The notes beneath the pieces were generated by a model. The model saw only the letters and a list, made by a program, of their open reading frames with translations, did not search any database and had not been told where the DNA came from. Shown here piece after piece: positions 44,446 to 55,328 of a stretch of DNA of 64,000 nt. The stretch spans positions 744,001 through 808,000 of the forward strand of contig NZ_QAOJ01000001.1 of NCBI RefSeq assembly GCF_003050835.1, written 5' to 3'. Origin of the DNA: Pseudomonas sp. GV071. GTDB lineage: Bacteria > Pseudomonadota > Gammaproteobacteria > Pseudomonadales > Pseudomonadaceae. How positions within the stretch are numbered: position 1 is the stretch's first letter; every line of letters begins with the position of its first letter. Made by a program: the position numbers and the translations under genes.

Positions 44446-47400
44446 ATGAGCCTCTCCACCCCCTTCATCCGCCGCCCGGTCGCCACCTCGTTGCTGACCC
44501 TGGCGCTGCTGCTCGCCGGCTGGTTGTCGTTCAACCTGTTGCCGGTGGCGCCGCTGCCGTCGGTGGATTTCCCCACCATCATGATCAGCGCCTCGTTGCC
44601 CGGCGCCAGTCCGGAAACCATGGCCACCTCGGTGGCCACGCCACTGGAACGGGCGTTGGGGCGGATCGCCGGGATCAGCGAGATGACCTCCAGCAGCTCG
44701 CTGGGCTCGACCACGGTGATCGTGCAGTTCTCCCTGGAAAAGGACATCGACGGCGCCGCCCGCGAAGTGCAGGCCGCCATCAATGCCGCCAGCAGCCTGC
44801 TGCCCAGTGGCATGCCGAGCCTGCCGTCGTACCGAAAAGCCAACCCCTCGGACATGCCGGTGATGGTCCTCACCCTGACCTCCGACAGCTACACCCGTGG
44901 CGAGATGTACGACATGGCCTCGACGCTGGTGTCGCCGCGCCTGGCGCAGGTCAAGGGTATCGGTCAGGTGAGTATCGGCGGTAGCTCGTTACCGGCGGTG
45001 CGGGTCGACCTCAACCCGGATGCGCTGAACAAATACGGCATCTCGCTGGACACCGTGCGCACGGCGATTTCCAACACAAACTCGAATGGCCCCAAAGGCT
45101 CCATCGACGGCGCCACCAAGCAGTGGCAAGTGGACGCCAACGACCAGCTGCGCAAGGCCAGCGAATACCTGCCGGTGATCGTCCACTACAACGCCACCAC
45201 CGGCGCCGCAGTGCGCCTGGGCGATATCGCCGAGGTCAGCAATGCGGTGGAAGACGTGCGCAACGCCGGTTTTTCCGGGGCCAACCCGGCGGTGCTGCTG
45301 ATCGTTACCCGTCAGCCCGGCGCCAATATCATCGAGGCCACCGACGCCATTCATGCGCTGTTGCCAGAGATGCAGGAACTGATCGGGCCGAAGGTGCAGT
45401 TGTCGGTGATGGACGACCGCAGCCCGAGCATTCGCGCCTCGCTGGATGAAGCCGAAATCACCCTGATCATCTCCGTGCTGCTGGTGATTATGGTGGTGTA
45501 CATGTTCCTGCGCAGCCCGCGCGCCACGCTGATTCCGGCGCTGGCGGTGCCGGTGTCGCTGGTGGGCACGTTCGCGGTGATGTACCTGTGCGGCTTCTCG
45601 CTGAACAACCTGTCGCTGATGGCGCTGATCGTCGCCACCGGCTTTGTGGTGGACGACGCCATCGTGGTGGTGGAGAACATCGCCCGGCGCATCGAGGAGG
45701 GCGAGTCACCGCTGGAGGCGTCGATTCATGGCGCCCGCGAAGTGGGCTTTACCGTGCTGTCGATGACCCTGTCGCTGGTGGCGGTGTTTATCCCGATTCT
45801 GTTGATGGGCGGGATCATGGGCCGCCTGTTCCGCGAGTTTTCGGTAACCCTGTCGGCGGCCATCCTGGTGTCGTTAGTGGTGTCGCTGACCCTCACGCCG
45901 ATGCTCTGCGCGCGATTGCTCAAAGCCCGCGACAAGAACGCCCCGGTGGAGCAACCGCAGGCCGAAAGCAAACTGTTCCAAAACCTCATGGCGCGTTACA
46001 AGGCCAGCCTGGAATGGGCGCTGGAGCACTCGCGGCTGATGGTGGTGATCATGCTCGGCTGCATCGTGCTCAACCTATATCTGTTTGTCGTGGTGCCCAA
46101 AGGCTTCTTGCCGGAACAGGATTCCGGGCGGCTGCGCGGCTTTGCCATCGCCGACCAGAGCATTTCCTTCCAGGGCTTGCAGGAAAAGATGGGCAAGTTC
46201 CGCGCGATTCTCGGTGCCGACCCGGACATCGAAAACGTGGTTGGCTTTCTCGGTGGCGGGCGTTGGCAGTCGAGCAACACCGGCTCGTTTTTCGTCACCC
46301 TGAAACCGATTGGCGAGCGTGATGACGTCAATACCATCCTCGCGCGCTTGCGACCAAAACTGGCCGAGATTCCCGGCGCCGCGCTGTACCTCAATCCCGG
46401 TCAGGACGTGCGCCTGGGCGGCCGGGACAGCAACGCCAGCAACCAATTCACCCTGCGCAGCGACGACCTGACGCTGCTGCGCCAATGGGCGCCAAAAGTC
46501 GAAGCGGCGATGCGCAAACTGCCGCAGGTGGTCGACCTCAACAGCGACTCCCAGGACAAGGGCGTGCAGAGCCGTTTGGTGGTCGACCGCGACCGCGCCG
46601 GCAGCCTGGGGGTGAATATGAAGCTGGTGGACGAGGTGCTCAATAACTCCTTCGGCCAACGGCAGATCGCCAATATCTACAACCCGCTGAACCAGTACCA
46701 CGTGGTCATGGAAGTAGGCGCGCAGTACCAGCAGAGCCCGGAAATTCTGCGTCAGGTGTATGTGCTGGGCAGCGACGGGCAGAGCGTGCCGCTGGCCGAG
46801 TTCAGCCATTTCGAGCCAAGCAGTGCGCCGTTGTCGGTTAACCATCAGGGCCAGTTTGCCGCCATTACCCTGTCGTTCAACCTGGCGCCCGGCGCGCAGA
46901 TAGGCCCGACCCGCGAGGCGATTCTGGCCGCCATCGAACCGCTGCAATTGCCGCTCGATGTGCAGGCCAGCTTCGAGGGCAACGCCGGCGCGGTGCAGGA
47001 CACGCAGAACAACATGCCCTGGCTGATTCTGTTGGCGCTGGTGGCGGTGTACATCGTGCTCGGCATTCTCTACGAGAGTTACGTGCACCCGCTGACCATT
47101 CTCTCGACCTTGCCCTCGGCCGGCGTCGGTGCCTTGCTGGCCCTGATCCTGTGCCGCAGCGAGCTGAGCCTGATCGCCTTGATCGGCATCATTCTGCTGA
47201 TTGGTATCGTCAAGAAGAACGCCATTCTGATGATCGACTTTGCCCTGGAGGCCGAACGGCGCCTGGGCATGAGCCCGCGCGAGGCGATTCTGGAAGCCTG
47301 CGTGAAGCGCTTCCGGCCGATCATGATGACCACCCTGGCGGCGCTGCTTGGCGCGCTGCCGCTGATTTTCGGCGTCGGCGGCGATGCCGGTCTGCGCCGG

Positions 47401-47556
47401 CCACTGGGTATCACCATCGTCGGCGGCCTGCTGGCCAGCCAGATGCTGACCCTCTACACCACGCCGGTGGTGTACCTGTACCTGGATCGTTTGCGCCACT
47501 GGGTTAATCGCCGCAGAGGCGTGCGCACTGATGCTTCGTTGGAGACTTCGTTATGA
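44446..47556 (+). CDS. muxC: RND multidrug efflux transporter MuxC/MdtC
   Basis: A 1036-residue RND transporter, similar to but distinct from muxB ([76 protein letters not shown]). It is the second RND protein of the MuxBC heterotrimer. ATG 44446 is chosen; an in-frame TTG at 44440 is possible. GGTGAG is a reasonable RBS. The ATGA overlap with opmB shows the unit continues. Confidence 0.93.
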   Translation: MSLSTPFIRRPVATSLLTLALLLAGWLSFNLLPVAPLPSVDFPTIMISASLPGASPETMATSVATPLERALGRIAGISEMTSSSSLGSTTVIVQFSLEKDIDGAAREVQAAINAASSLLPSGMPSLPSYRKANPSDMPVMVLTLTSDSYTRGEMYDMASTLVSPRLAQVKGIGQVSIGGSSLPAVRVDLNPDALNKYGISLDTVRTAISNTNSNGPKGSIDGATKQWQVDANDQLRKASEYLPVIVHYNATTGAAVRLGDIAEVSNAVEDVRNAGFSGANPAVLLIVTRQPGANIIEATDAIHALLPEMQELIGPKVQLSVMDDRSPSIRASLDEAEITLIISVLLVIMVVYMFLRSPRATLIPALAVPVSLVGTFAVMYLCGFSLNNLSLMALIVATGFVVDDAIVVVENIARRIEEGESPLEASIHGAREVGFTVLSMTLSLVAVFIPILLMGGIMGRLFREFSVTLSAAILVSLVVSLTLTPMLCARLLKARDKNAPVEQPQAESKLFQNLMARYKASLEWALEHSRLMVVIMLGCIVLNLYLFVVVPKGFLPEQDSGRLRGFAIADQSISFQGLQEKMGKFRAILGADPDIENVVGFLGGGRWQSSNTGSFFVTLKPIGERDDVNTILARLRPKLAEIPGAALYLNPGQDVRLGGRDSNASNQFTLRSDDLTLLRQWAPKVEAAMRKLPQVVDLNSDSQDKGVQSRLVVDRDRAGSLGVNMKLVDEVLNNSFGQRQIANIYNPLNQYHVVMEVGAQYQQSPEILRQVYVLGSDGQSVPLAEFSHFEPSSAPLSVNHQGQFAAITLSFNLAPGAQIGPTREAILAAIEPLQLPLDVQASFEGNAGAVQDTQNNMPWLILLALVAVYIVLGILYESYVHPLTILSTLPSAGVGALLALILCRSELSLIALIGIILLIGIVKKNAILMIDFALEAERRLGMSPREAILEACVKRFRPIMMTTLAALLGALPLIFGVGGDAGLRRPLGITIVGGLLASQMLTLYTTPVVYLYLDRLRHWVNRRRGVRTDASLETSL

Positions 47557-49007
47557 GCCTGTATTCCCGCAGCCTGTTGCTTGCTGTGGCTGTTGCCGTG
47601 GCCGGCTGCGCCGTTGGCCCGGACTACCAGCAGCCGGACGTGGCAGTGCCCGCCAGCTTCAAACAGCAAGCCGGCTGGACCCAGGCTGAACCGCGTGATG
47701 CCCTGCACCGTGGTGCCTGGTGGGAGCTGTATGGCGACAGCACGCTGAACCAGCTGCAGCAACGCCTGGAAACCTCCAACCAGACCCTGGCCCAGGCCGA
47801 AGCCCAGTACCGCCAGGCACAAGCCCTGGCCCGTGGTGCGCGTGCCTCGTTTTTCCCCAGCCTGACCGCCGCCTTCAGCAAAACCCGCTCCGGTCAGGCG
47901 TCCGGCGGTGGCGGTACGGTGTCGTTGTCCGACGGTTCCACCGTCAGCAGCGGCAGCTCCGGCGGCATCAGCGACAGCTATCAGGCCAGCCTCGGCGTGA
48001 GCTGGGAACTCGACCTGTGGGGCAAACTGCGCCGTCAGCTGGAGTCTGACGATGCCAGCGCAGAGGCCAGCCAGGCGACCCTGGCCGGCACCAAGCTCAG
48101 CCAGCAATCGGAACTGGCGCAAAACTACCTGCAACTACGGGTGATGGACGCGCAGAAACGCCTGCTCGACGACACAGTGGCCGCCTACGAAAAAGCCCTG
48201 AAGCTGGCGGAAAACCAATACCGAGCCGGCATCGTCACCAAGGCCGACGTGGCCCAGGCCCGCACTCAGGTGAAAACCACCCAGGCCCAGGCCATCGACC
48301 TCAAATACCAGCGCGCGCAACTGCAAAACGCCATCGCCGTGCTGGTCGGCGAACCGCCGTCGACCTTCAGCCTGGCGGAAACCAACGACATTCCCGGCCT
48401 GCCGCACATCCCGGCCACGGTGCCGTCGCAGTTGCTGCAACGGCGCCCCGATATCGCCTCGGCCGAGCGTGACGTCAGGTCTGCCAACGCCCTGATCGGC
48501 GTAAACAAAGCCGCCTACTACCCGGACATCACCCTCAGCGCCAGCGGTGGTTTCCGCAACGACAGCCTGTCGCAACTGCTGACCACGCCGAACCGCTACT
48601 GGTCGATCGGCCCGGACTTCGCCATGACCCTGTTCGACGGCGGCCTGATCCGTTCCCGCGTCGAACAAGCCGAAGCCAGCTACGACGCCACCGTTGCCGC
48701 CTACCGCCTGAGCGTGTTGACCGGCTTTCGCGAAGTCGAAGACTACATGGTCCAGCTTGACGTACTGAAAGAAGAGAGCGGGGTGCAACAGGAAGCTCTC
48801 GACTCGTCCCGCGAATCGCTGCGCCTGATGCTCAACCAGTACAAAGCCGGCACCGTCGACTTCTCTGACGTGGTCAGCGTGCAGACCACGGCGCTGTCCA
48901 GCGAACGCACGGTGTTGACCCTGCTGGGCAGCCGCCTGACCGCCAGTGTGCAGCTGATAACGGCCATGGGGGGTGGTTGGCAGGTCGAGGAACTGGGGCA
49001 GAAATAA
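47553..49007 (+). CDS. opmB: Outer-membrane efflux lipoprotein OpmB (NodT/OprM family)
   Basis: A 484-residue TolC-like channel. [18 protein letters not shown] has a lipobox (AGC), so it is a lipoprotein like OprM. Two OEP repeats are visible ([28 protein letters not shown] and [65 protein letters not shown]). It completes the MuxABC pump by bridging to the outer membrane. In P. aeruginosa the operon carries the same four genes. Confidence 0.93.
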   Translation: MSLYSRSLLLAVAVAVAGCAVGPDYQQPDVAVPASFKQQAGWTQAEPRDALHRGAWWELYGDSTLNQLQQRLETSNQTLAQAEAQYRQAQALARGARASFFPSLTAAFSKTRSGQASGGGGTVSLSDGSTVSSGSSGGISDSYQASLGVSWELDLWGKLRRQLESDDASAEASQATLAGTKLSQQSELAQNYLQLRVMDAQKRLLDDTVAAYEKALKLAENQYRAGIVTKADVAQARTQVKTTQAQAIDLKYQRAQLQNAIAVLVGEPPSTFSLAETNDIPGLPHIPATVPSQLLQRRPDIASAERDVRSANALIGVNKAAYYPDITLSASGGFRNDSLSQLLTTPNRYWSIGPDFAMTLFDGGLIRSRVEQAEASYDATVAAYRLSVLTGFREVEDYMVQLDVLKEESGVQQEALDSSRESLRLMLNQYKAGTVDFSDVVSVQTTALSSERTVLTLLGSRLTASVQLITAMGGGWQVEELGQK

Positions 49008-49071
49008 CCTCGACCCGCACTGCGCCGGGTGGTTATTCTCCCGGCCCTCTGTTCTGGAATCGAGGTTGACC

Positions 49072-49995
49072 ATGGCGTTGCATATTCACACTCCGTTGCT
49101 GCAATCACGGCCGCTGAGCCTGCTTACCGGCAAGACCGTGTGGCTGAAAATGGAGGCGCTGCAGCCGGTTGGTTCGTTCAAGATCCGCGGCATCGGCGCC
49201 GTGTGTGAAACCTATGCGCGCCAAGGCAAAACCCGTTTCGTTTCATCCTCCGGTGGTAACGCCGGCATCGCTGCAGCCTATGCGGGCCGCCAGCTGAATA
49301 TCCCGGTCACGGTGGTCGTGCCGGAAACCACCACCGCCCGTGCCAAGGCGCTGATCGAGCAAGAGGGCGCCGAGGTGATCGTGCACGGCGCCTCGTGGAT
49401 GGAAGCCAACGCCCTGGCGCAATCGCTGCTGGACGACAGCAGCGCGTTTATCCACCCCTTCGACAACGCCGAAATGTGGGCCGGCCACGGCAGCCTGATC
49501 GACGAAGCGGTAGAGGCCGATATCGGCTTTGACTCGGTGATAGTCGCCGTTGGCGGTGGCGGCCTGTTGTCCGGGGTGATCGCCGGCCTGCAACGCAACG
49601 GCCTCGGCCAACTGCCGGTGCTGGCGGTGGAAACTAACGGCGCCGACTCCCTGGCGCAATCGGTGGCTGCCGGCAAACGCATCGAACTGCCCGCCATCAC
49701 CAGTATCGCCACCTCCCTCGGCGCCAAAGCCGTGTGCGAAAACGCCTTCGCTGTTACCCAGCAGCACCCCGTGCGTTGCGCCACCGTGAGCGACGCTCAG
49801 GCCCTGGCGGCCTGCGAGCAATTCCTCCACGACCACCGCGTGCTGGTTGAACCGGCCTGCGCCGCTGCGTTGGCGACCTTGTACAGCGGCGACGCTGCGT
49901 TGCTCAGCGAATTCCAGCGGCCGTTGGTGGTGGTTTGTGGCGGCGCCACGGCGACCCTGGAGCAGATTCAGGCGTGGCGTAAACAGCTCGGCTGA
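49072..49995 (+). CDS. PLP-dependent serine/threonine dehydratase-like enzyme
   Basis: A 307-residue type II PLP enzyme. SFKIRGIGAVCE has the PLP lysine, SSSGGNAGIAAAYAGRQLNIPVTVVVPE is the phosphate-cofactor and substrate loop of serine/threonine dehydratases, and VAVGGGGLLSGVIAGL holds the glycine-rich phosphate loop. It is closest to L-serine dehydratase (SDH-type; no regulatory ACT domain) and to serine racemase-like enzymes. ATG 49072 is used. It is separate from the efflux operon, 64 bp downstream. Confidence 0.88.
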   Translation: MALHIHTPLLQSRPLSLLTGKTVWLKMEALQPVGSFKIRGIGAVCETYARQGKTRFVSSSGGNAGIAAAYAGRQLNIPVTVVVPETTTARAKALIEQEGAEVIVHGASWMEANALAQSLLDDSSAFIHPFDNAEMWAGHGSLIDEAVEADIGFDSVIVAVGGGGLLSGVIAGLQRNGLGQLPVLAVETNGADSLAQSVAAGKRIELPAITSIATSLGAKAVCENAFAVTQQHPVRCATVSDAQALAACEQFLHDHRVLVEPACAAALATLYSGDAALLSEFQRPLVVVCGGATATLEQIQAWRKQLG

Positions 49996-50188
49996 GCCAC
50001 TTTCAGCGTTCGTAGCGCAACCCTGCGCCGGCCAGCCTGGTCGGCGCTTTCGCAGGAAGGCGGCGCCGCACTGACATCAAACTGCTATACGAAAAATCGA
50101 CCTTTTTCCGCTCACCGTAGTCGGAGTGTTAGGCGCTGGATGCCGTTGGGTATGCAGCCATCACACATGACTTTAAAGGTGACCTGAT

Positions 50189-51889
50189 TTGGCCGAGACG
50201 CCAGCTGCCACTGCGCACACTGCAACACTCAAGAAGGTCGCGACCGGTATTGCCGGTTTCGACGAAATCACCCTGGGTGGCCTGCCCCAAGGCCGGCCGA
50301 GCCTGATTTGCGGCTATGCCGGCTGCGGTAAAACCCTGTTTGCCATGAGCTTCCTGGTCAATGGCGCCGTGCAATTCGGCGAGCCGGGGGTGTTCATGAG
50401 CTTCGAGGAACGTACCCAGGACCTGATCGATAACGTCGGGTCCCTGGATTACGACCTGCAGGCCCTGGTGGACCAGAAGCTCCTGGCCATCGACCACGTC
50501 TACGTCGACAGCAGCGAGATCGAGGAAACCGGCGAGTACGACCTCGAAGGCCTGTTCGTCCGCCTGGGTTACGCCATCGACAGCATCGGTGCCAAGCGCG
50601 TGGTGCTGGACACCATCGAAGCGCTGTTCTCCAGTTTTCAGGATGCTGCGGTATTGCGCGCCGAGCTGCGCCGTCTGTTCTATTGGCTGAAAGAGCGCGG
50701 CGTGACTGCGGTGGTGACCGGCGAGCGCGGGGAAGGGCTGCTGACCCGCTTCGGCATTGAGGAATACGTGTCCGACTGCGTGATCCTGCTGGACAACCGC
50801 GTTGTCGAGCAGATCACCACCCGCCGTCTGCGGGTGATCAAATACCGTGGCTCGTCCCACGGCACCAACGAATACCCGTTCTTTATCGACGAGCACGGCC
50901 TGACGGTGATGCCAGTTACCGCCGCAGGCCTCAACCACCAGGTGCTCGAGGATATCGTGCCCACCGGCATCGATGGCCTGGATCGCATGCTCGACCGTGG
51001 CGGCTACTACCGCGGCTCCAGCGTGCTGGTCAGCGGCCTGGCCGGTACCGGTAAAACCACCTTCGCCGCCAGCTTTATCCGCGCCAGTTGCCAGCGCAAC
51101 GAACGCTGCCTGCTGTTTTCCTTTGAGGAAGCCGAAAGCCAACTGCTGCGTAATCTCGGCTCGGTGGGGTTGAAACTGAAGACCTACATCGACAGCGGGC
51201 TGCTTCGCGTGGAGTCGGCACGCCCGAGCCTGTATGGCCTGGAAGTGCACCTGGCGCGCATGTACCGGGAAATCGTCGAGTTCCAGCCGGAGTGCGTGAT
51301 CATCGACCCGATCTCGGCCTTCCACGGCCCGCAGTCGGAGGTGCATGCCACGCTGTTGCGCCTGGTTGATCTGCTCAAAGAGCGCAACATCACCGCCGTG
51401 TTCACCAGCCTCAGCGACGCGAAAACCACCCGCGCCGAGCTGGATCGGGCGATTTCCTCGCTGATGGATACCTGGATTTCACTGTCCAGTGTCGAGGCGG
51501 ACGGTGAATACAACCGCCTCCTCTACGTGCTGAAGTCGCGCGGTATGGGGCATTCGAACCAGATGCGCGAGTACCACATCGACGACAGTGGCATCACCCT
51601 GGTGAGCCCTTACGTCGGCCCCCATGGCGTGTTGACCGGTTCGGCGCGTCTCAACCAGGAAGCCCGCGAGCGGCGCGAAGGCGAAATCCGCAAACAACTG
51701 GTGGAGCAACGCAAACGCGAGCAACAGAAAAACCGCGCCCAACTGGAACGCAAGATTGCCGACATGCGCGCGGCGCTGGACGCCCAGGAGCAAGAAGAAG
51801 CGCTGCTGGATAACGATGAAAGTCGCCAATTGCAGACCGACGATGACATGCGTCGGCAATTGGCCCTGGCACGAGGAGTCGTCGAATGA
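50189..51889 (+). CDS. kaiC: KaiC-like double RecA-type ATPase (circadian clock protein family)
   Basis: A 566-residue protein with two KaiC domains in tandem. CI: Walker A GYAGCGKT (42-49), catalytic FEE (72-74), Walker B VVLDT (138-142). CII: Walker A GLAGTGKT (283-290), FEE (312-314), Walker B VIIDP (370-374). The CII segment [12 protein letters not shown] (418-429) aligns with the cyanobacterial phosphosite region, giving Ser423-Ser424 in place of Ser431-Thr432. After residue 485 it has a charged coiled-coil tail ([20 protein letters not shown]...) of about 70 residues, unlike clock KaiC. The only start is TTG 50189, with AAAGGTG 7 bp upstream. It overlaps kaiB by 4 bp. No kaiA is present. 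Confidence 0.93.
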   Translation: MAETPAATAHTATLKKVATGIAGFDEITLGGLPQGRPSLICGYAGCGKTLFAMSFLVNGAVQFGEPGVFMSFEERTQDLIDNVGSLDYDLQALVDQKLLAIDHVYVDSSEIEETGEYDLEGLFVRLGYAIDSIGAKRVVLDTIEALFSSFQDAAVLRAELRRLFYWLKERGVTAVVTGERGEGLLTRFGIEEYVSDCVILLDNRVVEQITTRRLRVIKYRGSSHGTNEYPFFIDEHGLTVMPVTAAGLNHQVLEDIVPTGIDGLDRMLDRGGYYRGSSVLVSGLAGTGKTTFAASFIRASCQRNERCLLFSFEEAESQLLRNLGSVGLKLKTYIDSGLLRVESARPSLYGLEVHLARMYREIVEFQPECVIIDPISAFHGPQSEVHATLLRLVDLLKERNITAVFTSLSDAKTTRAELDRAISSLMDTWISLSSVEADGEYNRLLYVLKSRGMGHSNQMREYHIDDSGITLVSPYVGPHGVLTGSARLNQEARERREGEIRKQLVEQRKREQQKNRAQLERKIADMRAALDAQEQEEALLDNDESRQLQTDDDMRRQLALARGVVE

Positions 51890-52233
51890 CTACCACCGAT
51901 GTGCAACCTGTAGATGTGCAACCCATCGATGTCACGGCAGTCGGCCAACCCGGGCATTACGCCCTGCGCCTGTACATTGCCGGGCAAACACCGAAATCGG
52001 TCACCGCGCTGCGCAATCTTCAGCGCATCTGCGAGGAGTACCTGGCCGGGGTCTACACCATCGAGGTGATCGACCTGCGGGTAACTCCACAACTGGCGGC
52101 AGGCGATCAGATTCTCGCCTTGCCGACCTTGGTGCGGCATCTCCCCACGCCGCTGGTAAAAATCATTGGCGATCTGTCCAACACCGACAAAGTATTGGTC
52201 GGTCTGGATATTCGCCCAGAGCCGATCAATTGA
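51886..52233 (+). CDS. kaiB: KaiB domain protein, first copy
   Basis: A 115-residue KaiB. After a variable 24-residue start ([17 protein letters not shown]), the core reads [51 protein letters not shown] and [20 protein letters not shown], close to cyanobacterial KaiB (LYVAGNTPNSVRAL; IIGDLSD). KaiB changes fold to bind the CI ring of KaiC. The repeated DVQP(V/I)D at its start is a small oddity. It overlaps kaiC by ATGA and the next kaiB by four bases. Confidence 0.94.
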   Translation: MTTTDVQPVDVQPIDVTAVGQPGHYALRLYIAGQTPKSVTALRNLQRICEEYLAGVYTIEVIDLRVTPQLAAGDQILALPTLVRHLPTPLVKIIGDLSNTDKVLVGLDIRPEPIN

Positions 52234-52571
52234 GCCCACTGCCGCCCCGATCTCCACATGAGGCACCACCTGAGCCGGCATCTGCCGGCGCCGATACGCC
52301 AGTGGACGTTTGTGAGCTGCGTTTGTATGTGTCCGGCAACACCACACGCTCGACCCGGGCCATTCAGACCCTGCGGAGTCTGTGCGACAACCACCTGGCT
52401 GGCGCCTACTCCCTGGAGGTGATCGACATCTACCAGAACCCGAAGGCTGCGCGGGATGCGCAGATTATTGCCGTGCCCACCTTGATGAAACTCAAACCCA
52501 TGCCCGTGCGTTTACTGATTGGCGATCTTTCCGACACCGCTACATTGCGTAGCGCCCTGGGCATCGAGTGA
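52230..52571 (+). CDS. KaiB domain protein, second divergent copy
   Basis: A 113-residue KaiB-fold protein. It starts at TTG 52230, which overlaps the TGA of the first kaiB (TTGA), so translation is likely coupled; no ATG is available in the frame. A disordered Pro-rich start (about residues 1-28) is followed by [53 protein letters not shown] and [19 protein letters not shown]. It diverges from copy one in the helix following the first strand and at the C-terminus. The ORF ends 10 bp before the kinase gene. Confidence 0.88.
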   Translation: MSPLPPRSPHEAPPEPASAGADTPVDVCELRLYVSGNTTRSTRAIQTLRSLCDNHLAGAYSLEVIDIYQNPKAARDAQIIAVPTLMKLKPMPVRLLIGDLSDTATLRSALGIE

Positions 52572-52581
52572 GGGGTAACCC

Positions 52582-54219
52582 ATGATCGAGCGCACAGAAG
52601 GTATGAGCGACACCCAGTACATCCAGGCGCTGAGCGATAAGTTGCGCGAAGCCGAAGAAACCCTTGAGGCGATTCGCACCGGGGCTGTGGATGCGCTGTT
52701 TATCGACACCGGAGAGGGCGTCAGCGTCTACACCCTGGAAAGTGCCGACCGGCCCTATCGCACCCTGATCGAACAGATGCAGGAAGGCGCGGTAACCCTC
52801 TCGCTGGACGGCTTCGTGCTGTACGGCAACGAGCGACTGGGCGAGATCGTCCACCGCCCGCTGGAGAAGGTGCTGGCCTACGACTTCAGCGAATTCATCG
52901 CGCCGTCCGAGCGCGAACGGTTCCGCCAGTTTCTCTGCAACAGCGCTGAAGAGGCGGTGCGCGGCGAATTCAATTTGCTCTCGGCGGATGACCATCTCTT
53001 CCCGGCCTATCTGTCGTTTCGCGCCTTGGCGCTGGACAGCACCGATGAGCCGATCATCTGCGGCGTGGTCACCGACCTCACCGAACAGCGCCAGCTTGAG
53101 GCGCGTTTGAGCCAGGCGCAGAAAATGGAAGCGGTCGGGCAGTTGACCGGCGGCCTGGCCCACGACTTCAACAACCTGCTGCAGGGAATCAAAGGCAGCC
53201 TCGACCTGATCGCCCGCCGTCCCGACTCGGAAAAGGTGGTGAAGTGGACCGAGGCCGGGCTCAAAGCCGCCGACCGCGGCGCCAAGCTGACCGCACAATT
53301 GCTGGCGTTTTCCCGCTCGCAGAAGCTTGAGCTGCAGCCACTGCGAATCAACAACGTGATCCGCGACATGCACGATCTGTTGGTGCGCACCATCGGCACC
53401 ACGGTGCGGATCAAGCTGAACCTTGAGCCGTCCGAGCAACTGGCGCTGAGCGACCCGACGCAGCTTGAACTGGCGATTCTCAACCTGGCCCTGAATGCCC
53501 GCGACGCGATGCCCACCGGTGGTTCCCTGACCATCACCACTCAGCACCACCCGGAGCCTGCCGAAGGTGCGCCCCATGGCGTCATGCAGGTGTGCGTGGC
53601 CGACACCGGCGTCGGCATGAGCGAGGAGGTGCGGCAGAAAGCCTTCAACGCGTTCTTCTCCACCAAAGGTATTGGCGCTGGCACCGGCCTGGGCCTGGCC
53701 CAGGTGCAAAGCATCGTCGAGCAATCCAACGGCCGGGTGTACCTGGTGTCTGCGCCGGGCAGCGGCACCCAGGTGTTCCTGACCATTCCGTACACCGCCG
53801 ACAGCGAGCACATGGAAAAGCCGCTGGCCGTCAGCCACCCAGCGTTACCGCACAACGGCAAACGGGTGATGTTGATCGACGACGACCACGACGTGCGCCG
53901 GGTGGTCATCGACATGCTGGAAGTGCTCGGCCACCAGGTGCGCGAAGCCGACAGCGGCCTGGCCGGGCTGAAAATGATCGATGTGCAGGCGCCCGACGTG
54001 GTGCTGCTGGACTTCGCCATGCCGCACCTGAACGGCGCCGAAGTGGCGAAACTGCTGCGGGAAAAACACCCGGATCTGCCGCTGATCTTTATCAGCGGCT
54101 TCTCCGACACCGCCCAGTTGCAAGCCGCCGTCGGCAGCGGCGCGACTGTGTTGCGCAAGCCGTTCACCATTGACCGCTTGAACGAGATGCTGGAGCAGGT
54201 CGGGGAGGTTAGCGCGTAG
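52582..54219 (+). CDS. PAS-domain hybrid histidine kinase with C-terminal receiver
   Basis: A 545-residue cytoplasmic hybrid kinase. Order: an N-terminal helix (15-45), a PAS domain (about 58-168), HisKA with H194 in GGLAHDFNNLL, a HATPase domain (N306 in LNARDAM, DTGVGM 341-346, GTGLGLA 367-373) and a receiver with phospho-Asp D477 (LLDFAMP) and K526. The ATG is 10 bp after the second kaiB, so it is operonic. Cyanobacterial SasA has a KaiB-like domain at its N-terminus; this kinase does not, so how it would read KaiC is unclear. It is the output candidate of the kai operon. Confidence 0.93.
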   Translation: MIERTEGMSDTQYIQALSDKLREAEETLEAIRTGAVDALFIDTGEGVSVYTLESADRPYRTLIEQMQEGAVTLSLDGFVLYGNERLGEIVHRPLEKVLAYDFSEFIAPSERERFRQFLCNSAEEAVRGEFNLLSADDHLFPAYLSFRALALDSTDEPIICGVVTDLTEQRQLEARLSQAQKMEAVGQLTGGLAHDFNNLLQGIKGSLDLIARRPDSEKVVKWTEAGLKAADRGAKLTAQLLAFSRSQKLELQPLRINNVIRDMHDLLVRTIGTTVRIKLNLEPSEQLALSDPTQLELAILNLALNARDAMPTGGSLTITTQHHPEPAEGAPHGVMQVCVADTGVGMSEEVRQKAFNAFFSTKGIGAGTGLGLAQVQSIVEQSNGRVYLVSAPGSGTQVFLTIPYTADSEHMEKPLAVSHPALPHNGKRVMLIDDDHDVRRVVIDMLEVLGHQVREADSGLAGLKMIDVQAPDVVLLDFAMPHLNGAEVAKLLREKHPDLPLIFISGFSDTAQLQAAVGSGATVLRKPFTIDRLNEMLEQVGEVSA

Positions 54220-54304
54220 GCGCGCCGATAGCCGGTCGGGCCCTCGGCCAGCTGGCGACTAGACTCCTGCTTCCTTGGAGAAGCACTTACAGGAGGTAAC
54301 CGCC

Positions 54305-55303
54305 ATGCGCCCCGTCCCTCAAGATGCCACCGACCTGCTGCAGGGCACCCTCGAGTCGCCCAGTAACGGCCCTGGGCAGAGCTCAATGCGCATCACCAAT
54401 GCGTTGCCCTTCGGCGTGTATGTGTACGAACTCACCAGTACCGGTGATTTTGCCGGTTTGCCTAACAACGGCACCGCTGCCACGCCTGGCTCTCCCGGCG
54501 CATTACTGACCCCGGGCAACTCGCTCAACTTTGGGCAATACAACCAAGGTGCGTATTTTCTGGTGACGGCGGCTTACTCCGGCGGGTTTGTCTGCGTGTT
54601 CCAGGCCAACGAAAGCGGCAGCAACCTGGAGATCAACACCGAGCTGTTGCTTGAGCCCAACGCCATTGGCCCGATTCCCCAGCCCAACGCCACACAAGTG
54701 ATACCGCCGGATTCGCAGTGCGTAGTGGTCGGCTGCGGCGTGGCAGGGCCCAACAATGCCGTGGCCGTGGTGCGCGAGCAGTATTGGCGACGCCTGCCGG
54801 ACTCCTACACCATCGCCCCCGGGCAGAGCAAAACCATCAGTTTCACCACGGTCGAGGGCATGCAGAGCACCTCGTCCAGCCAGGTGACCATTGCCGCGCA
54901 GATCGGCACCAGTGCCTCGGCGGGATGGGGACCGGTGTCAGCCTCGGTATCGGCCAGCTTGAGTGCCTCGTCCACCACCTTTCAGCAACTGACCTTGAGC
55001 AGCGAAACCACCAGCTATGTCTCGGAAACCTTGACGGGCATGACCGCTAACAGCAGCGACGGCTCCGGGCCCACCACGCAGATGTACCTGTATTGGCAGC
55101 TGATGGACATCATCAATATCGTCGACCCCAGCAGCAATCTGGTGCTCGGCAGCATTGTCTCCGGGGCCAAACCAGTGGTGATTTCCGGGCCCTTCGACCC
55201 CAATGCACTGCCGCCGCTGCCCACGCCAGCACCGCAGGCCACCAGTGCCGCCGAGCGGCGCAAAACCTGGGTGGGCTCGCGCCTGGTACCGCGGGTGGCG
55301 TAA
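54305..55303 (+). CDS. Unrecognised protein with Ser/Thr-rich amphipathic segment (possible pore-forming)
   Basis: A 332-residue protein with no signal peptide. The first part (about 28-115) is beta-rich (SMRITNALPFGVYVYELTSTG). Residues about 176-245 are a run of alternating Ser/Thr and hydrophobic residues interrupted by WGPVSASV, the pattern of an aerolysin/ETX-MTX2-like membrane-inserting hairpin. The C-terminus is Pro-rich and basic. There are three cysteines, two close together (QCVVVGCGV). I could not assign a family; the pore idea rests on pattern only. AGGAGG lies before ATG 54305. The next gene begins 25 bp after it. Confidence 0.7.
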   Translation: MRPVPQDATDLLQGTLESPSNGPGQSSMRITNALPFGVYVYELTSTGDFAGLPNNGTAATPGSPGALLTPGNSLNFGQYNQGAYFLVTAAYSGGFVCVFQANESGSNLEINTELLLEPNAIGPIPQPNATQVIPPDSQCVVVGCGVAGPNNAVAVVREQYWRRLPDSYTIAPGQSKTISFTTVEGMQSTSSSQVTIAAQIGTSASAGWGPVSASVSASLSASSTTFQQLTLSSETTSYVSETLTGMTANSSDGSGPTTQMYLYWQLMDIINIVDPSSNLVLGSIVSGAKPVVISGPFDPNALPPLPTPAPQATSAAERRKTWVGSRLVPRVA

Positions 55304-55328
55304 GCGGCGCATACACAGGGAGCGTGCG

